Source: Bdellovibrionales bacterium RIFOXYC1_FULL_37_79
GTDB lineage: Bacteria > Bdellovibrionota > Bacteriovoracia > Bacteriovoracales > Bacteriovoracaceae
Length of the DNA: 35,742 nt
Direction: 5' to 3'
Assembly: GCA_001770015.1 (NCBI GenBank)
Contig: MEQB01000054.1
Location: 1 to 35,742, forward strand
Under the pieces are notes generated by a model, which worked only from the letters and a program-made list of their open reading frames with translations, was not told the origin of the DNA and did no database searches. The position numbers and the translations under genes were made by a program. Shown here one piece after another: positions 15,018 through 23,759 of this stretch (its first letter is position 1; each line of letters opens with the position of its first letter).

Positions 15018-15770
15018 TTACTCATTAAATTTGACAACTACTTTTTTTGAATTAGTTAGATTTATAATCGCCGGTATCTTATTTTTAGCCTGCATATAGG
15101 TAACAATTTGCTCCAGCTTATCCACCTTATCAATCCACTCATTCTTACCCATAAAAACACTAGTGGGCCTTCCCTGAATCGACATAATCACCGTTAACTC
15201 CAAATTATCGTTTAGAATCACCTCTGACAACATATCCCTGACGCTATGTTTAAAAGTTTTAATCAACCTGGCAATGTGATGTTGAATATTTTTATCCATT
15301 TCTTTAAGTGGTAATGCCAAATACGGAAGCTCTTGCTTCAATTTCTGTTCATCACGAAGCAAGACTTCATACGTAGGATCATACAAATCTCCATTTTCCA
15401 CTAAAATGGCGTTGTATGTCTCATCGCTACCATCTTTTACCACCTGAACTCTCATGAGCGGACGGGGACATTCAAAGTTGATAACCATGAAATTTCTAAG
15501 CGGATCAAATTTTATCTGATAATTGGAAATAAAATGCTTTTGATCGAGCCTTTGCAAAAGAATCTCTTGTTTAATCGCTTTTAAACTCATTTCATCTTCA
15601 AAAATTTTTATCAGATTGAGAGTAAGACTACCTGCCGACCTGGAAGGGCAGGTACCAAAATATGTCCGATATTTAAGCTTATTATCTGTAAAAACTGCGG
15701 CAACAGCACTTGCTCCCATTAAAAAAAACAAAACATAACAAAGCATCTGCCTCAAACCCGTCTCCTTCAT
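15018..15770 (-). CDS. ftsQ: Probable cell division protein FtsQ
   Basis: This bitopic protein has one N-terminal membrane helix (residues about 9-27), then a periplasmic part with POTRA-like and beta-domain features (NYQIKFDPLRNFMVINFECP; NGDLYDPTYEVLL; a C-terminus with INLTNSKKVVVKF that recalls FtsQ's last strand). The sequence is quite diverged, so position between murC and ftsA carries much of the weight. FtsQ links FtsL/FtsB to the divisome. Start choice is uncertain: the ATG at 15770 lacks a ribosome-binding site. AAGGAG inside its second and third codons is spaced six bases from an in-frame TTG (codon 6), which may be the true start. Length (250) is normal. Confidence 0.75.
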   Translation of the reverse strand: MKETGLRQMLCYVLFFLMGASAVAAVFTDNKLKYRTYFGTCPSRSAGSLTLNLIKIFEDEMSLKAIKQEILLQRLDQKHFISNYQIKFDPLRNFMVINFECPRPLMRVQVVKDGSDETYNAILVENGDLYDPTYEVLLRDEQKLKQELPYLALPLKEMDKNIQHHIARLIKTFKHSVRDMLSEVILNDNLELTVIMSIQGRPTSVFMGKNEWIDKVDKLEQIVTYMQAKNKIPAIINLTNSKKVVVKFNE

Positions 15771-15820
15771 ACTTTTAGCTTATTATACCAACATCATAAG
15801 TGTGAAGACAAGTTTTGCCA

Positions 15821-17224
15821 TTACTTCTCTCCCTCTTCTAGCCTTTCAACAATTTTATGAATAACCTTGCTGACTGATCCTGCACCCAAGGCAAGCAAAA
15901 CCACCTCTTCATTTTCCAGTAATCTTAAATGCCGGGGAAGTTCCAACATATCGCTGATATAAGCAGATAATCCGGGATAAAGCTGGTTGATACTTTTATT
16001 TAATAACTCGGAAGTAATTCCTTCAATGGGTTTTTCACTGGCGGGATAAATAGGTCCCAAAAAAAGCTGATCAGTATCTTTAAAACAGTGAAGAAAATGA
16101 TCCCAACTATCCCTGGTCCGGGTATAACGATGAGGCTCAAAAAGCGTTATTATCTTGGCCCGAGGATAAATCGTCTTTACCGTTTGCAAGACTGACCTGA
16201 CCGCCGTGGGATGATGAGCATAATCATCAATGATTTTTAATTTGGGGGAATTTAGCAAATAATTAAATCTTCTTCCAATTCCGGTAAATTTCTCCAGCGA
16301 AGACGAAATTTTTTCAAAAGGAATTTTCAAATGAGTCGAAATGGCAATTGCCCCTAGAGAATTGAGTAGATTATGACGTCCAGGCACTTTGATTATAATT
16401 TTACCTACATATTCACCATTATGGCATAAATCATATTTGATCCCCGTCACGTCCATTTGCACGTGTCTCGCCTCAAAATCGCAAGGAAAACCAAGTTCAT
16501 CATAAATACCAAAAGTTACCGAAGGCTTCTTCATCTGTTTTTTTATTTCTTGCAAGTGAACATCGTGAGCATTTAAAGCACAAAGTCCAAAAAAAGGAAT
16601 TCTGTCCGCAAATTTTTTAAAAGCATCACAAAGATTTTCTTCTGTTTTATAATAATCCATATGATCATAATCAACGTTATTGATAATCGACATCACCGGA
16701 TTATATAAAAGAAATGATCCATCCGACTCGTCAGCCTCAACTACGATATAATCACCATTTCCCACTTTGGCATGTCCTTTAAGATTTTGTACAATTCCAC
16801 CAATTAAATAACTCGGATCTACTCCGGACTCACTTAAAATGGTAGCTAACATTCCTGAGGTGGTGGTCTTGCCATGAGTACCCGCCACTGCCAGGCCACA
16901 TTTAAGCCTCATCAGCTCTGCCACCATCTCAGCTCTCTTCATAATCGGAATTTTGTTATTAATAGCCGCCTGAAATTCCAGATTATCAAACGCAATAGCC
17001 GAGCTATAAACTACGACATTTTGATTTTTAATATTTTGAGAGACATGTTCATAATTTATAACTGCCCCCATGGATTCAAGTTTTTTGGTGGTATTTGATT
17101 CTTGAACATCTGATCCTGAAACTTTAAAACCCAGGGACAACAAAATCTCCGCAATTGCGCTCATTCCTATTCCACCAATACCTATAAAGTGAATTTGTAT
17201 CTCTTGATTGATTTTAAATTTCAT
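15821..17224 (-). CDS. murC: UDP-N-acetylmuramate-L-alanine ligase
   Basis: MurC adds L-alanine to UDP-MurNAc, using ATP, in the cytoplasm. The 467-residue sequence has the N-terminal glycine-rich UDP-binding motif GIGGIGMSAIAE (15-26), P-loop GTHGKTTTS (115-123), the metal-binding NVDYDHMDYY region, and a C-terminal domain with DDYAHHPTAV, a MurC hallmark. All catalytic motifs look intact. The start follows AAGG at good spacing, 14 bases after ftsW. In most relatives murG precedes and murB follows; both are missing here. Confidence 0.97.
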   Translation of the reverse strand: MKFKINQEIQIHFIGIGGIGMSAIAEILLSLGFKVSGSDVQESNTTKKLESMGAVINYEHVSQNIKNQNVVVYSSAIAFDNLEFQAAINNKIPIMKRAEMVAELMRLKCGLAVAGTHGKTTTSGMLATILSESGVDPSYLIGGIVQNLKGHAKVGNGDYIVVEADESDGSFLLYNPVMSIINNVDYDHMDYYKTEENLCDAFKKFADRIPFFGLCALNAHDVHLQEIKKQMKKPSVTFGIYDELGFPCDFEARHVQMDVTGIKYDLCHNGEYVGKIIIKVPGRHNLLNSLGAIAISTHLKIPFEKISSSLEKFTGIGRRFNYLLNSPKLKIIDDYAHHPTAVRSVLQTVKTIYPRAKIITLFEPHRYTRTRDSWDHFLHCFKDTDQLFLGPIYPASEKPIEGITSELLNKSINQLYPGLSAYISDMLELPRHLRLLENEEVVLLALGAGSVSKVIHKIVERLEEGEK

Positions 17225-17238
17225 AAAAGCCTTGTTTA

Positions 17239-18360
17239 TTATTGCTGATGTAATTTTTTAGAGTAATTGGCGACAGCTATCATTAGGCCCAGGCCAAAAA
17301 AATTTGCCACTATGGAGGATCCTCCGTAACTTATAAAGGGAAGATTGAGTCCCTTGGTGGGAAGCATTCCCAGCACCACTCCCATATTAATTAAGGCCTG
17401 AAAACCAATTAAAAAAACCACCGAACTTACCAGAATTTGAAAAGTTTTTTGCGGCAGACTTATCACCAAATTAAATCCCCAGTAAATTAATAACAAAAAC
17501 AAAATTACAGTTATCAAAACTCCAATAAAGCCCAATTCTTCTGCCAATACGCTAAAAATAAAATCATTATGGGCCTCTGGTAGATAAAAAAGTTTTTCAT
17601 TACTATTCCCAAGACCCTGGCCCCAAAAAGCGCCATTGGCAAAAGCCAGATAGGACTGAATAATTTGAAAACCACTGGTTCTGGCATTTTTCCATGGGTC
17701 CATGAATGCCAGGATTCTTTTTACTCGATAAGGTTGAGTGAAAATGGTAATCAAAATAAGAAAGATTCCACTGCCCAGTATTGAGTAAAAAATTTTTCTT
17801 TTGAATGAACTCATAAAACAGGCAAAAATAATTACCACCAAGCATATCAAGAATGAACCATAATCAGGTTGCATGATTAAAACCACTAGGGGAAAAATAA
17901 TCGCAACTATATATTTAATAATGTCATTCATTTTTAAATAATCAAATTTTTCAAAAAAATAAACCGACACCAGCATAAGTGAATATTTGACCACTTCACT
18001 TGGTTGAAAATTAGTGACCCCCAAATTCAGCCAGCGACTAGCACCTTTTATGGTTAAACCGGTCACTGGAAATAAAGTCAACATCAGCAACCCACAACAA
18101 AGGCAATGAAAATAAAAGGAATATTTAAGCCAGAAAGAAATTTTTGTTTTTCCCACCACAAAAGCAATCAGACATCCGGCCAGCAAAAAACCAACTTGTT
18201 TGATTAAATAATAAGACGAACTGTGGAACACTTCTTTGGCATATATATAGCTGGATGAATAAACCATAATTACACCAAAAACCACCAGAACACCCAGCGT
18301 GGCAATATAAAGCTTCAGATATTTTTCTGTGAATTGATTTTCTTGCAACAACATAATCAA
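17239..18360 (-). CDS. ftsW: Septal peptidoglycan glycosyltransferase FtsW
   Basis: FtsW is a SEDS-family inner-membrane glycosyltransferase that polymerises lipid II at the septum with the FtsI transpeptidase. The 373-residue sequence has about ten membrane helices and the family signatures WLNLGVTNFQPSEVVK, QPDYGSFLI, PEAHNDFIFSVLAEELGFIG and the C-terminal LPFISYGGSS. The start may be TTG at 18360 (AAAGG five bases upstream) or the ATG two codons later; spacing favours TTG. RodA is the alternative paralogue, but the dcw position and N-terminus support FtsW. It is separated from murD by about 70 bases. Confidence 0.95.
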   Translation of the reverse strand: MIMLLQENQFTEKYLKLYIATLGVLVVFGVIMVYSSSYIYAKEVFHSSSYYLIKQVGFLLAGCLIAFVVGKTKISFWLKYSFYFHCLCCGLLMLTLFPVTGLTIKGASRWLNLGVTNFQPSEVVKYSLMLVSVYFFEKFDYLKMNDIIKYIVAIIFPLVVLIMQPDYGSFLICLVVIIFACFMSSFKRKIFYSILGSGIFLILITIFTQPYRVKRILAFMDPWKNARTSGFQIIQSYLAFANGAFWGQGLGNSNEKLFYLPEAHNDFIFSVLAEELGFIGVLITVILFLLLIYWGFNLVISLPQKTFQILVSSVVFLIGFQALINMGVVLGMLPTKGLNLPFISYGGSSIVANFFGLGLMIAVANYSKKLHQQ

Positions 18361-18430
18361 TTTTACCTTTAAGTAAATTGTATCAAATTCATGCCAATTT
18401 ACATAGGGAAAATTGTGCTACAAGTCTTAA

Positions 18431-19813
18431 TCAAAGTTGGTAAACCAACTTTTTAAAATAATTGCCCCGTTCCTCGAAATCTCTAAAGAAATCTGTACTT
18501 TCATTTCCAGGTGACAATAATATTGTATCTCCGGTTCTGGCCTTTTGGTAAGCAATCAAAACAGATTCCTCAAAAGATCCCACAATAAAAGTTTGGGTAA
18601 AATTGCCAAAAAAACGATTCATTCTTTCTTTACATTCACCCACCAAAACCAAAACCCGTACATTTTGAGTTATTTCTTCAGCATATTTTTCGTAATCCAC
18701 TTCTTCATCATCTTTTCCACCAGCAATAAGAATAACCGGTGTTTTAAAAGCAGAAATACTTTTCTTAAGCTGCTCAAGAGTTTCTGTTTTTGAATCGTTA
18801 TAAAAACAAACACCATTTTTCTCAATCAAAAATTCCAACCGATGTGGAATGCCGGGAAATTTTTCGATAGTACTTTGAATGGATTTATCACTTATATCCA
18901 AAGCCTTGCAGGCAGAAATAGCTGCCAGAAGATTTTCGCGATTTTCGACACCCACAATTTTCATCTCATTTACTTTGAATTCTGAATGATAGTGAATCCC
19001 TGAATGAATTCTGCGGTCATGAAAATGAGTTCCTTGCACTTCATTCATAACACCCATTTTGGCAAATGATTTTCTGGTATACCAGTAGGTCTGACAGTTA
19101 GCATTCCTAAAAAAAGTATTGTTGCCAAGTACATCAAAATTAACAATCAAATAATCATCCGGAGATAATGACTTAATCACATTTAACTTCGTTTCAATAT
19201 AAGTTCCCACTGAATTAAAATGAATTTTTGAATACTCTTCCCCTATATTGGAAAACACCACCACTTTGGGGTGAAAGTTCTCTAATTTAAGCATCTGGAC
19301 CGCTGAAACTTCCACGACCACATAATCAATCAAATCCCGATTGGGTGACATGGCATAATTAATAAAAGGTTCTTCGCTGGTACCACCCACAAAAATATTT
19401 TTCCCTTCCTGTTTAAGCGCAAACCCGATCATGTGAGCAATCGTTGATCGGCCATATGAACCACAAACAGCTATAATGGGTTTCCGGCATAATTTATTAG
19501 CAAGCGCAAATTCACTATATACTTCTCGACCGTTGCTTCTAGCCAGTTCCAGCTGGGGAAGATTAGGATTTACCCTCGATGAATAAACAATCACATCTGC
19601 ATCCAAAAAGTCATCATTAACATGCTCACCAAACGTCATCTGGGGAGCCGGTTCAAATTTTTTCAACTTTTTGACTTCCTTGTTTAAATCAAAAATCGGT
19701 TTAATATCAGTCACCCTGATGTCACAACCCAGTTGATTAAAAAAATGTATTAAGGCAAAACCTGTTTTTCCGATTCCAACCACCAGAATTTTTTTATTCT
19801 TAAATCGATCCAT
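18431..19813 (-). CDS. murD: Divergent MurD (UDP-N-acetylmuramoyl-L-alanine:D-glutamate ligase)
   Basis: The 460-residue Mur ligase is in the murD position and keeps MurD landmarks: N-terminal VVGIGKTGFAL, VEVSAVQ with metal-ligand Glu168, Lys209 at the place of the carbamylated lysine, HRLE, NDSK and a C-terminal LSPGNESTDFFRDFEERG. Two key residues differ. The P-loop is GSYGRST (118-124), with Arg122 for the invariant lysine. The usual N-x4-H-x-D segment reads NIGEEYSK (189-196), with Tyr194 where E. coli MurD has metal ligand His183. The ribosome-binding site AGGAG and a full-length frame argue against a decayed gene. It may have altered chemistry or low activity, or another enzyme may do this step; its position suggests it is still the ligase. 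Confidence 0.8.
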   Translation of the reverse strand: MDRFKNKKILVVGIGKTGFALIHFFNQLGCDIRVTDIKPIFDLNKEVKKLKKFEPAPQMTFGEHVNDDFLDADVIVYSSRVNPNLPQLELARSNGREVYSEFALANKLCRKPIIAVCGSYGRSTIAHMIGFALKQEGKNIFVGGTSEEPFINYAMSPNRDLIDYVVVEVSAVQMLKLENFHPKVVVFSNIGEEYSKIHFNSVGTYIETKLNVIKSLSPDDYLIVNFDVLGNNTFFRNANCQTYWYTRKSFAKMGVMNEVQGTHFHDRRIHSGIHYHSEFKVNEMKIVGVENRENLLAAISACKALDISDKSIQSTIEKFPGIPHRLEFLIEKNGVCFYNDSKTETLEQLKKSISAFKTPVILIAGGKDDEEVDYEKYAEEITQNVRVLVLVGECKERMNRFFGNFTQTFIVGSFEESVLIAYQKARTGDTILLSPGNESTDFFRDFEERGNYFKKLVYQL

Positions 19814-19827
19814 TATTACTCCTATCT

Positions 19828-20904
19828 TTATCTTGTTTTAAGTGTTGCAATTGCAATCACTGCCAGACATGCACTTATAATCCAAAATCTTACGATCACC
19901 TTTGTTTCCGGCCATCCCTTGAGTTCAAAATGATGATGAATGGGTGCCATTTTAAAAATTCTTTTTTTCCTAATTTTATACGAACCCACTTGTAAAATAA
20001 CTGAAACCGCTTCAATTACAAAAATACCACCAATTAAAACAAATAAAATTTCATTTTTTGTCAAAACGGCTACCGCACCAAGGAAACCGCCCAATGATAA
20101 CGAACCAACATCACCCATAAAAATTTGAGCCGGATACGAATTGTACCACAAGAAACCAATCCCGGCCCCTATAAGCGCAAAGGAGAGCACCATCAGTTCA
20201 CCCACATTTTCCACGTAAGGAATAAACAAATAGGAAGCCAGCTCCACATGCCCGGCCACATATGCCATCACCCCAAGCGAAATCGAACTGGTGATAATAG
20301 GTCCAATTGCCAGACCATCCAATCCGTCAGTTAGATTTACGGCATTGCTTGAACTGACGATAACCAAAGTGGTAAATGGAATGTAAAACCAGCCTAGATC
20401 AACAAGCGCATTTTTAAAAAAGGGAATATAAATCTTGGTATCAACAATATTAAATTTATAAATAACAAAGCTTACCAGCAGGCCCGTAATAACCTGCCAA
20501 AACAATTTGCCCTTGGCAGAAACACCTTTGGGATTTCGCTTCAAAACTTTCAAATAATCATCCAAAAAACCCAGGCCAAAAAAAGAAGTCACCACAAAAA
20601 TTGTTATCAATACAGGTAGCGAATGAAAATTACCGCAGAAAAATACTGCTGCTGCCAAACTACCAACAATTACACAGCCCCCCATCGTCGGCGTACCTGC
20701 CTTGGCAAAGTGGCTTTTTGGTCCATCATCACGGATAATTTGTCCAAATTGTTTTTTGCGCATAAAGTTAATAAAATATTTCCCCCAAATAACAGAGATG
20801 AGTGTTGCAAGTATAAAAGCTATTATCGATCGGAAGGTAATATATTTAAAAACGTTAAATGCTGAAATATCTAAATTCAAAGGGTATAGAAAGTGAAAAA
20901 ACAT
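19828..20904 (-). CDS. mraY: Phospho-N-acetylmuramoyl-pentapeptide transferase
   Basis: MraY transfers phospho-MurNAc-pentapeptide from UDP to undecaprenyl phosphate, making lipid I. It is an integral membrane enzyme of about ten helices. Signatures are DDGPKSHFAKAGTPTMGG, NAVNLTDGLDGLAIGP, MGDVGSLSLGG and APIHHHFELKGWPETKV. The start at 20904 gives MFFHFLYPL...FNVFKYITFRS, the standard MraY N-terminus, and has an AGAGG site; an upstream in-frame start at 20934 would add ten atypical residues. The 69-base gap after murF is the largest in the upstream half of the cluster. MurG, which would act next, is not encoded in this window. Confidence 0.97.
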   Translation of the reverse strand: MFFHFLYPLNLDISAFNVFKYITFRSIIAFILATLISVIWGKYFINFMRKKQFGQIIRDDGPKSHFAKAGTPTMGGCVIVGSLAAAVFFCGNFHSLPVLITIFVVTSFFGLGFLDDYLKVLKRNPKGVSAKGKLFWQVITGLLVSFVIYKFNIVDTKIYIPFFKNALVDLGWFYIPFTTLVIVSSSNAVNLTDGLDGLAIGPIITSSISLGVMAYVAGHVELASYLFIPYVENVGELMVLSFALIGAGIGFLWYNSYPAQIFMGDVGSLSLGGFLGAVAVLTKNEILFVLIGGIFVIEAVSVILQVGSYKIRKKRIFKMAPIHHHFELKGWPETKVIVRFWIISACLAVIAIATLKTR

Positions 20905-20973
20905 AGAGCCTCTACTGTTAGCAAGAATAAACACCCATAGATAGTAGTATGGTAAATCTACGGCAATTTAACC

Positions 20974-22365
20974 CTATGTTATATCCATCAACAACTCTAG
21001 TTGTAAAGATCGACTGCCTTTAATAAAGAAATATTCGTATTTTTTTTTGATTTTCTTCCAGTCTTTCAATAATTCGTTAACATCCTGATAAATTTGGGAC
21101 GACTCTCCAAAGCCTTTTTGATAATTTTTTGCGAATCTTCCTACAAAAATGGCATTTTTACCCTGCATTTTTTTTATCAAACCACCAATTTCTTCATGTA
21201 AAGCTGGCCCGATCGCTCCCAACTCATTCATGTCCCCTAAAACAAAGCAAATATTTTCCTTTAAAACCTTTTCTTTGGAACATTTATCAATAAATCCTTC
21301 AAGAGCAGCTTGCATGGAGGAGGGATTCGCATTGTAAGCATCCATAAAAATTAATTTATTTTCCTCCTTTATCCACACACTTCTATTGGAAGAGGGTTTA
21401 AAAGATGAAACTGCATTGATTAATTTTGATTTTTCGTCAGGAAAAAGCATCAATGCCATCATAAAAGCTACCGCTAAATTATAAAAATTATGAATACCAG
21501 TCAGCTCGTTATTATGCAGACTGATCTTTTCGTTTTGGGAAATAATTTCAACACCATTTTTCAAGAAAAAAATATTTTTCCTAGTTTTCCCGATCAAAAC
21601 TACATTTTTATACACCGGCAGGGTATTCAAAAATTTATCGTCGCTGTTTATAATAAAAACTCCATCATTTTGGGTATTTTTCATAACACGGTCAAATAAA
21701 CAACGTTTTTCCTGCAGCACTCCCTCCTGGGAGTATAAAAATTCAAGATGGGCCTTGCCAATATTAGTAATTATTCCTGCGGTGGGATTGGCCAAACTAC
21801 ACAGAAAATCTATCTCTCCGGGATGATTTGACCCCATTTCTACAATGGAGGTAACGTGATTTTCACTAATTTTAAGCAACGTAAGTGGCACTCCAATGTG
21901 ATTGTTTAAATTGCCTTTGGTACAAGTCAATTTTTCCCCTAAAACTGCATTTAACAAGTGATTTAATATGTTCTTGGTGGTTGTTTTACCATTTGATCCG
22001 GTTATTCCGATAACATGTTTTAGTTGTTTTTTCTTCAAATCCTGAACATGATTTTTTGAAATTTCTTGCAAAAATTGAAGAGTATCAGTAACCCCAAGAA
22101 AGGTAATATTTGGATGTTTAATAGAGAGCAGTTCAGTTTTGCTCGCCCTGGATTCATCAAAATTATAGACAAAAATTGCACACCCTTTACAAATAACGTC
22201 GTCAATAAAATTAAAGGCATCAAACGATTCTCCCGCCAGTGCAATAAAGACATCACCTGCTTGCATGGTACGGGTATCCGTTGATATTTCAAAAAAAGGT
22301 TTAACCGGTTGATTAAAAATTTTTTTTATTAACTTTGAACTCAGTATTATTTCCGTGCAAATCAT
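20974..22365 (-). CDS. murF: UDP-N-acetylmuramoyl-tripeptide:D-alanyl-D-alanine ligase
   Basis: MurF adds D-Ala-D-Ala to UDP-MurNAc-tripeptide. The 463-residue sequence has P-loop GITGSNGKTTTKN, SIVEMGSNHPGEI, NIGKAHLEF with the metal-ligand His, and the MurF-specific DAYNANPSSMQAAL. The ATG overlaps the murE stop (ATGA, 22365-22362) and has an AGGA site inside murE, so the two are translationally coupled. The P-loop lysine and the metal-binding His are both present, in contrast with the neighbouring murD. Confidence 0.96.
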   Translation of the reverse strand: MICTEIILSSKLIKKIFNQPVKPFFEISTDTRTMQAGDVFIALAGESFDAFNFIDDVICKGCAIFVYNFDESRASKTELLSIKHPNITFLGVTDTLQFLQEISKNHVQDLKKKQLKHVIGITGSNGKTTTKNILNHLLNAVLGEKLTCTKGNLNNHIGVPLTLLKISENHVTSIVEMGSNHPGEIDFLCSLANPTAGIITNIGKAHLEFLYSQEGVLQEKRCLFDRVMKNTQNDGVFIINSDDKFLNTLPVYKNVVLIGKTRKNIFFLKNGVEIISQNEKISLHNNELTGIHNFYNLAVAFMMALMLFPDEKSKLINAVSSFKPSSNRSVWIKEENKLIFMDAYNANPSSMQAALEGFIDKCSKEKVLKENICFVLGDMNELGAIGPALHEEIGGLIKKMQGKNAIFVGRFAKNYQKGFGESSQIYQDVNELLKDWKKIKKKYEYFFIKGSRSLQLELLMDIT

Positions 22366-23759
22366 AACAATCCTATAATTTCGTTTACTACTAAAAAATC
22401 ACTAAAGGGATACTTTACCCCTTTGATATCCTGATAATCCTCATGTCCTTTGCCGGCAATAATCAAAACAGCCTGGGAAGTCAAAAACTCAATCCCCTTT
22501 TTAATGGCAACTTTACGGTCATGCAAAACCTCGACTTTTTTAAGATCACAACCAACCAGGCCTTGCAACATGTCATCCATAATAACTTTTTCGTCTTCAT
22601 ATCTTGGATTATCGTTAGTTAGAATTAATTGATCAGCATATTGGTAAGCCACTTTGGCCATAAGGGGTCTTTTGATTCTATCACGATCCCCACCGCATCC
22701 AAAAAGTACTATCAGCTTTTTATCCTTAATTTCTTCCCTGACTGCCTTACAAATGTTTACCAGGGCATCTGGAGTATGGGCATAATCAATAATAATTAAA
22801 TTATCCTTGTGCCTGATTTGGGAAAATCGCCCTTTCGGAAGAACTAGCCTGCCTGGATCAATTTTTTTAGTATCAATCCCGAGATGCTTACAAAGATTAA
22901 GCGCCAATTCCAAATTTTTTTTATTAAAAGAAAATTTAAAACAATCGGGAACATCGCCATCAATCAAGGTATGAATATCTGTTGCTAAAATTCCATAACC
23001 AGCTCTATTACGCAATTCAGCTTCACTTGATAAAAAATAACAATTGTTAATATTTTTTAAATATTTTTTAAATATCAAACATTTTGAATTAAAATAATCG
23101 TCCATGCTCTTATGATAATCCAAATGATCCTGGGTGAAGTTAGTCCAGGCGGCTACATCCAACCTGAGATCATAGAGTCTATCCTGTTTCAAAGCATGGC
23201 TGCTTACTTCTAAAAATAGGATTTCATATTTATCCTGTAACCAGTAAATTATTTTTCTAAGATCAATATAGGATGGGGTGGTAATTCCTCCAACATCCTT
23301 AAGTGCACCCTGGGCATCATTTAGCCCAAGCGTTCCAAGTGAGGCGGCCCTAACTCCATCAAGTTGAGAAATCTGACTGCATAGATTAACAATGGAAGTT
23401 TTTCCATTGGTTCCTGTAACTCCGGCGAGTTTCAATTTATTTTTATTGGGGTACAACTGATCCAATAATATCTTTTGAAGTTTTAAAAAATCATTTTCGT
23501 TGACCACAACTATGTTTTTATAATTTTTCAAATTAATTGGGAGTTCATTTACTATAAGTAACCCATAGGATGATTCGTGAAAGCGCTTGCTTAAAATCTC
23601 CATGTTCCTTTCATCTTGCCTTACATTATAAAAAACCAAATCACTTTTTTTGGCATTTTGTAAATTCGATTCAACACTGGTAATCTTTAAATTTTCATCC
23701 AGCTGGGTCTTATCAACTATAAAAGTACCAATTAAATTTAAAATTATTTTGCTATTCAT
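22362..23759 (-). CDS. murE: UDP-N-acetylmuramoyl-L-alanyl-D-glutamate:meso-diaminopimelate ligase
   Basis: MurE adds the third residue of the stem peptide. The 465-residue protein carries P-loop GVTGTNGKTS, NFTQDHLDYH, a lysine in NSKCLIF at the carbamylation site, and the specificity motif DNPR (in LILTNDNPRYEDE), which marks meso-diaminopimelate rather than lysine enzymes. The peptidoglycan is therefore expected to be the mDAP (A1gamma) type, as in Gram-negative bacteria. It starts 8 bases inside the end of ftsI with no separate ribosome-binding site and overlaps murF by 4 bases. Confidence 0.96.
   Translation of the reverse strand: MNSKIILNLIGTFIVDKTQLDENLKITSVESNLQNAKKSDLVFYNVRQDERNMEILSKRFHESSYGLLIVNELPINLKNYKNIVVVNENDFLKLQKILLDQLYPNKNKLKLAGVTGTNGKTSIVNLCSQISQLDGVRAASLGTLGLNDAQGALKDVGGITTPSYIDLRKIIYWLQDKYEILFLEVSSHALKQDRLYDLRLDVAAWTNFTQDHLDYHKSMDDYFNSKCLIFKKYLKNINNCYFLSSEAELRNRAGYGILATDIHTLIDGDVPDCFKFSFNKKNLELALNLCKHLGIDTKKIDPGRLVLPKGRFSQIRHKDNLIIIDYAHTPDALVNICKAVREEIKDKKLIVLFGCGGDRDRIKRPLMAKVAYQYADQLILTNDNPRYEDEKVIMDDMLQGLVGCDLKKVEVLHDRKVAIKKGIEFLTSQAVLIIAGKGHEDYQDIKGVKYPFSDFLVVNEIIGLL

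Noticed and set aside
20935-20952. CCATA/TATGG hairpin between murF and mraY
   Set aside because: Five pairs with an 8-base loop and no T-run; expected by chance in this composition.
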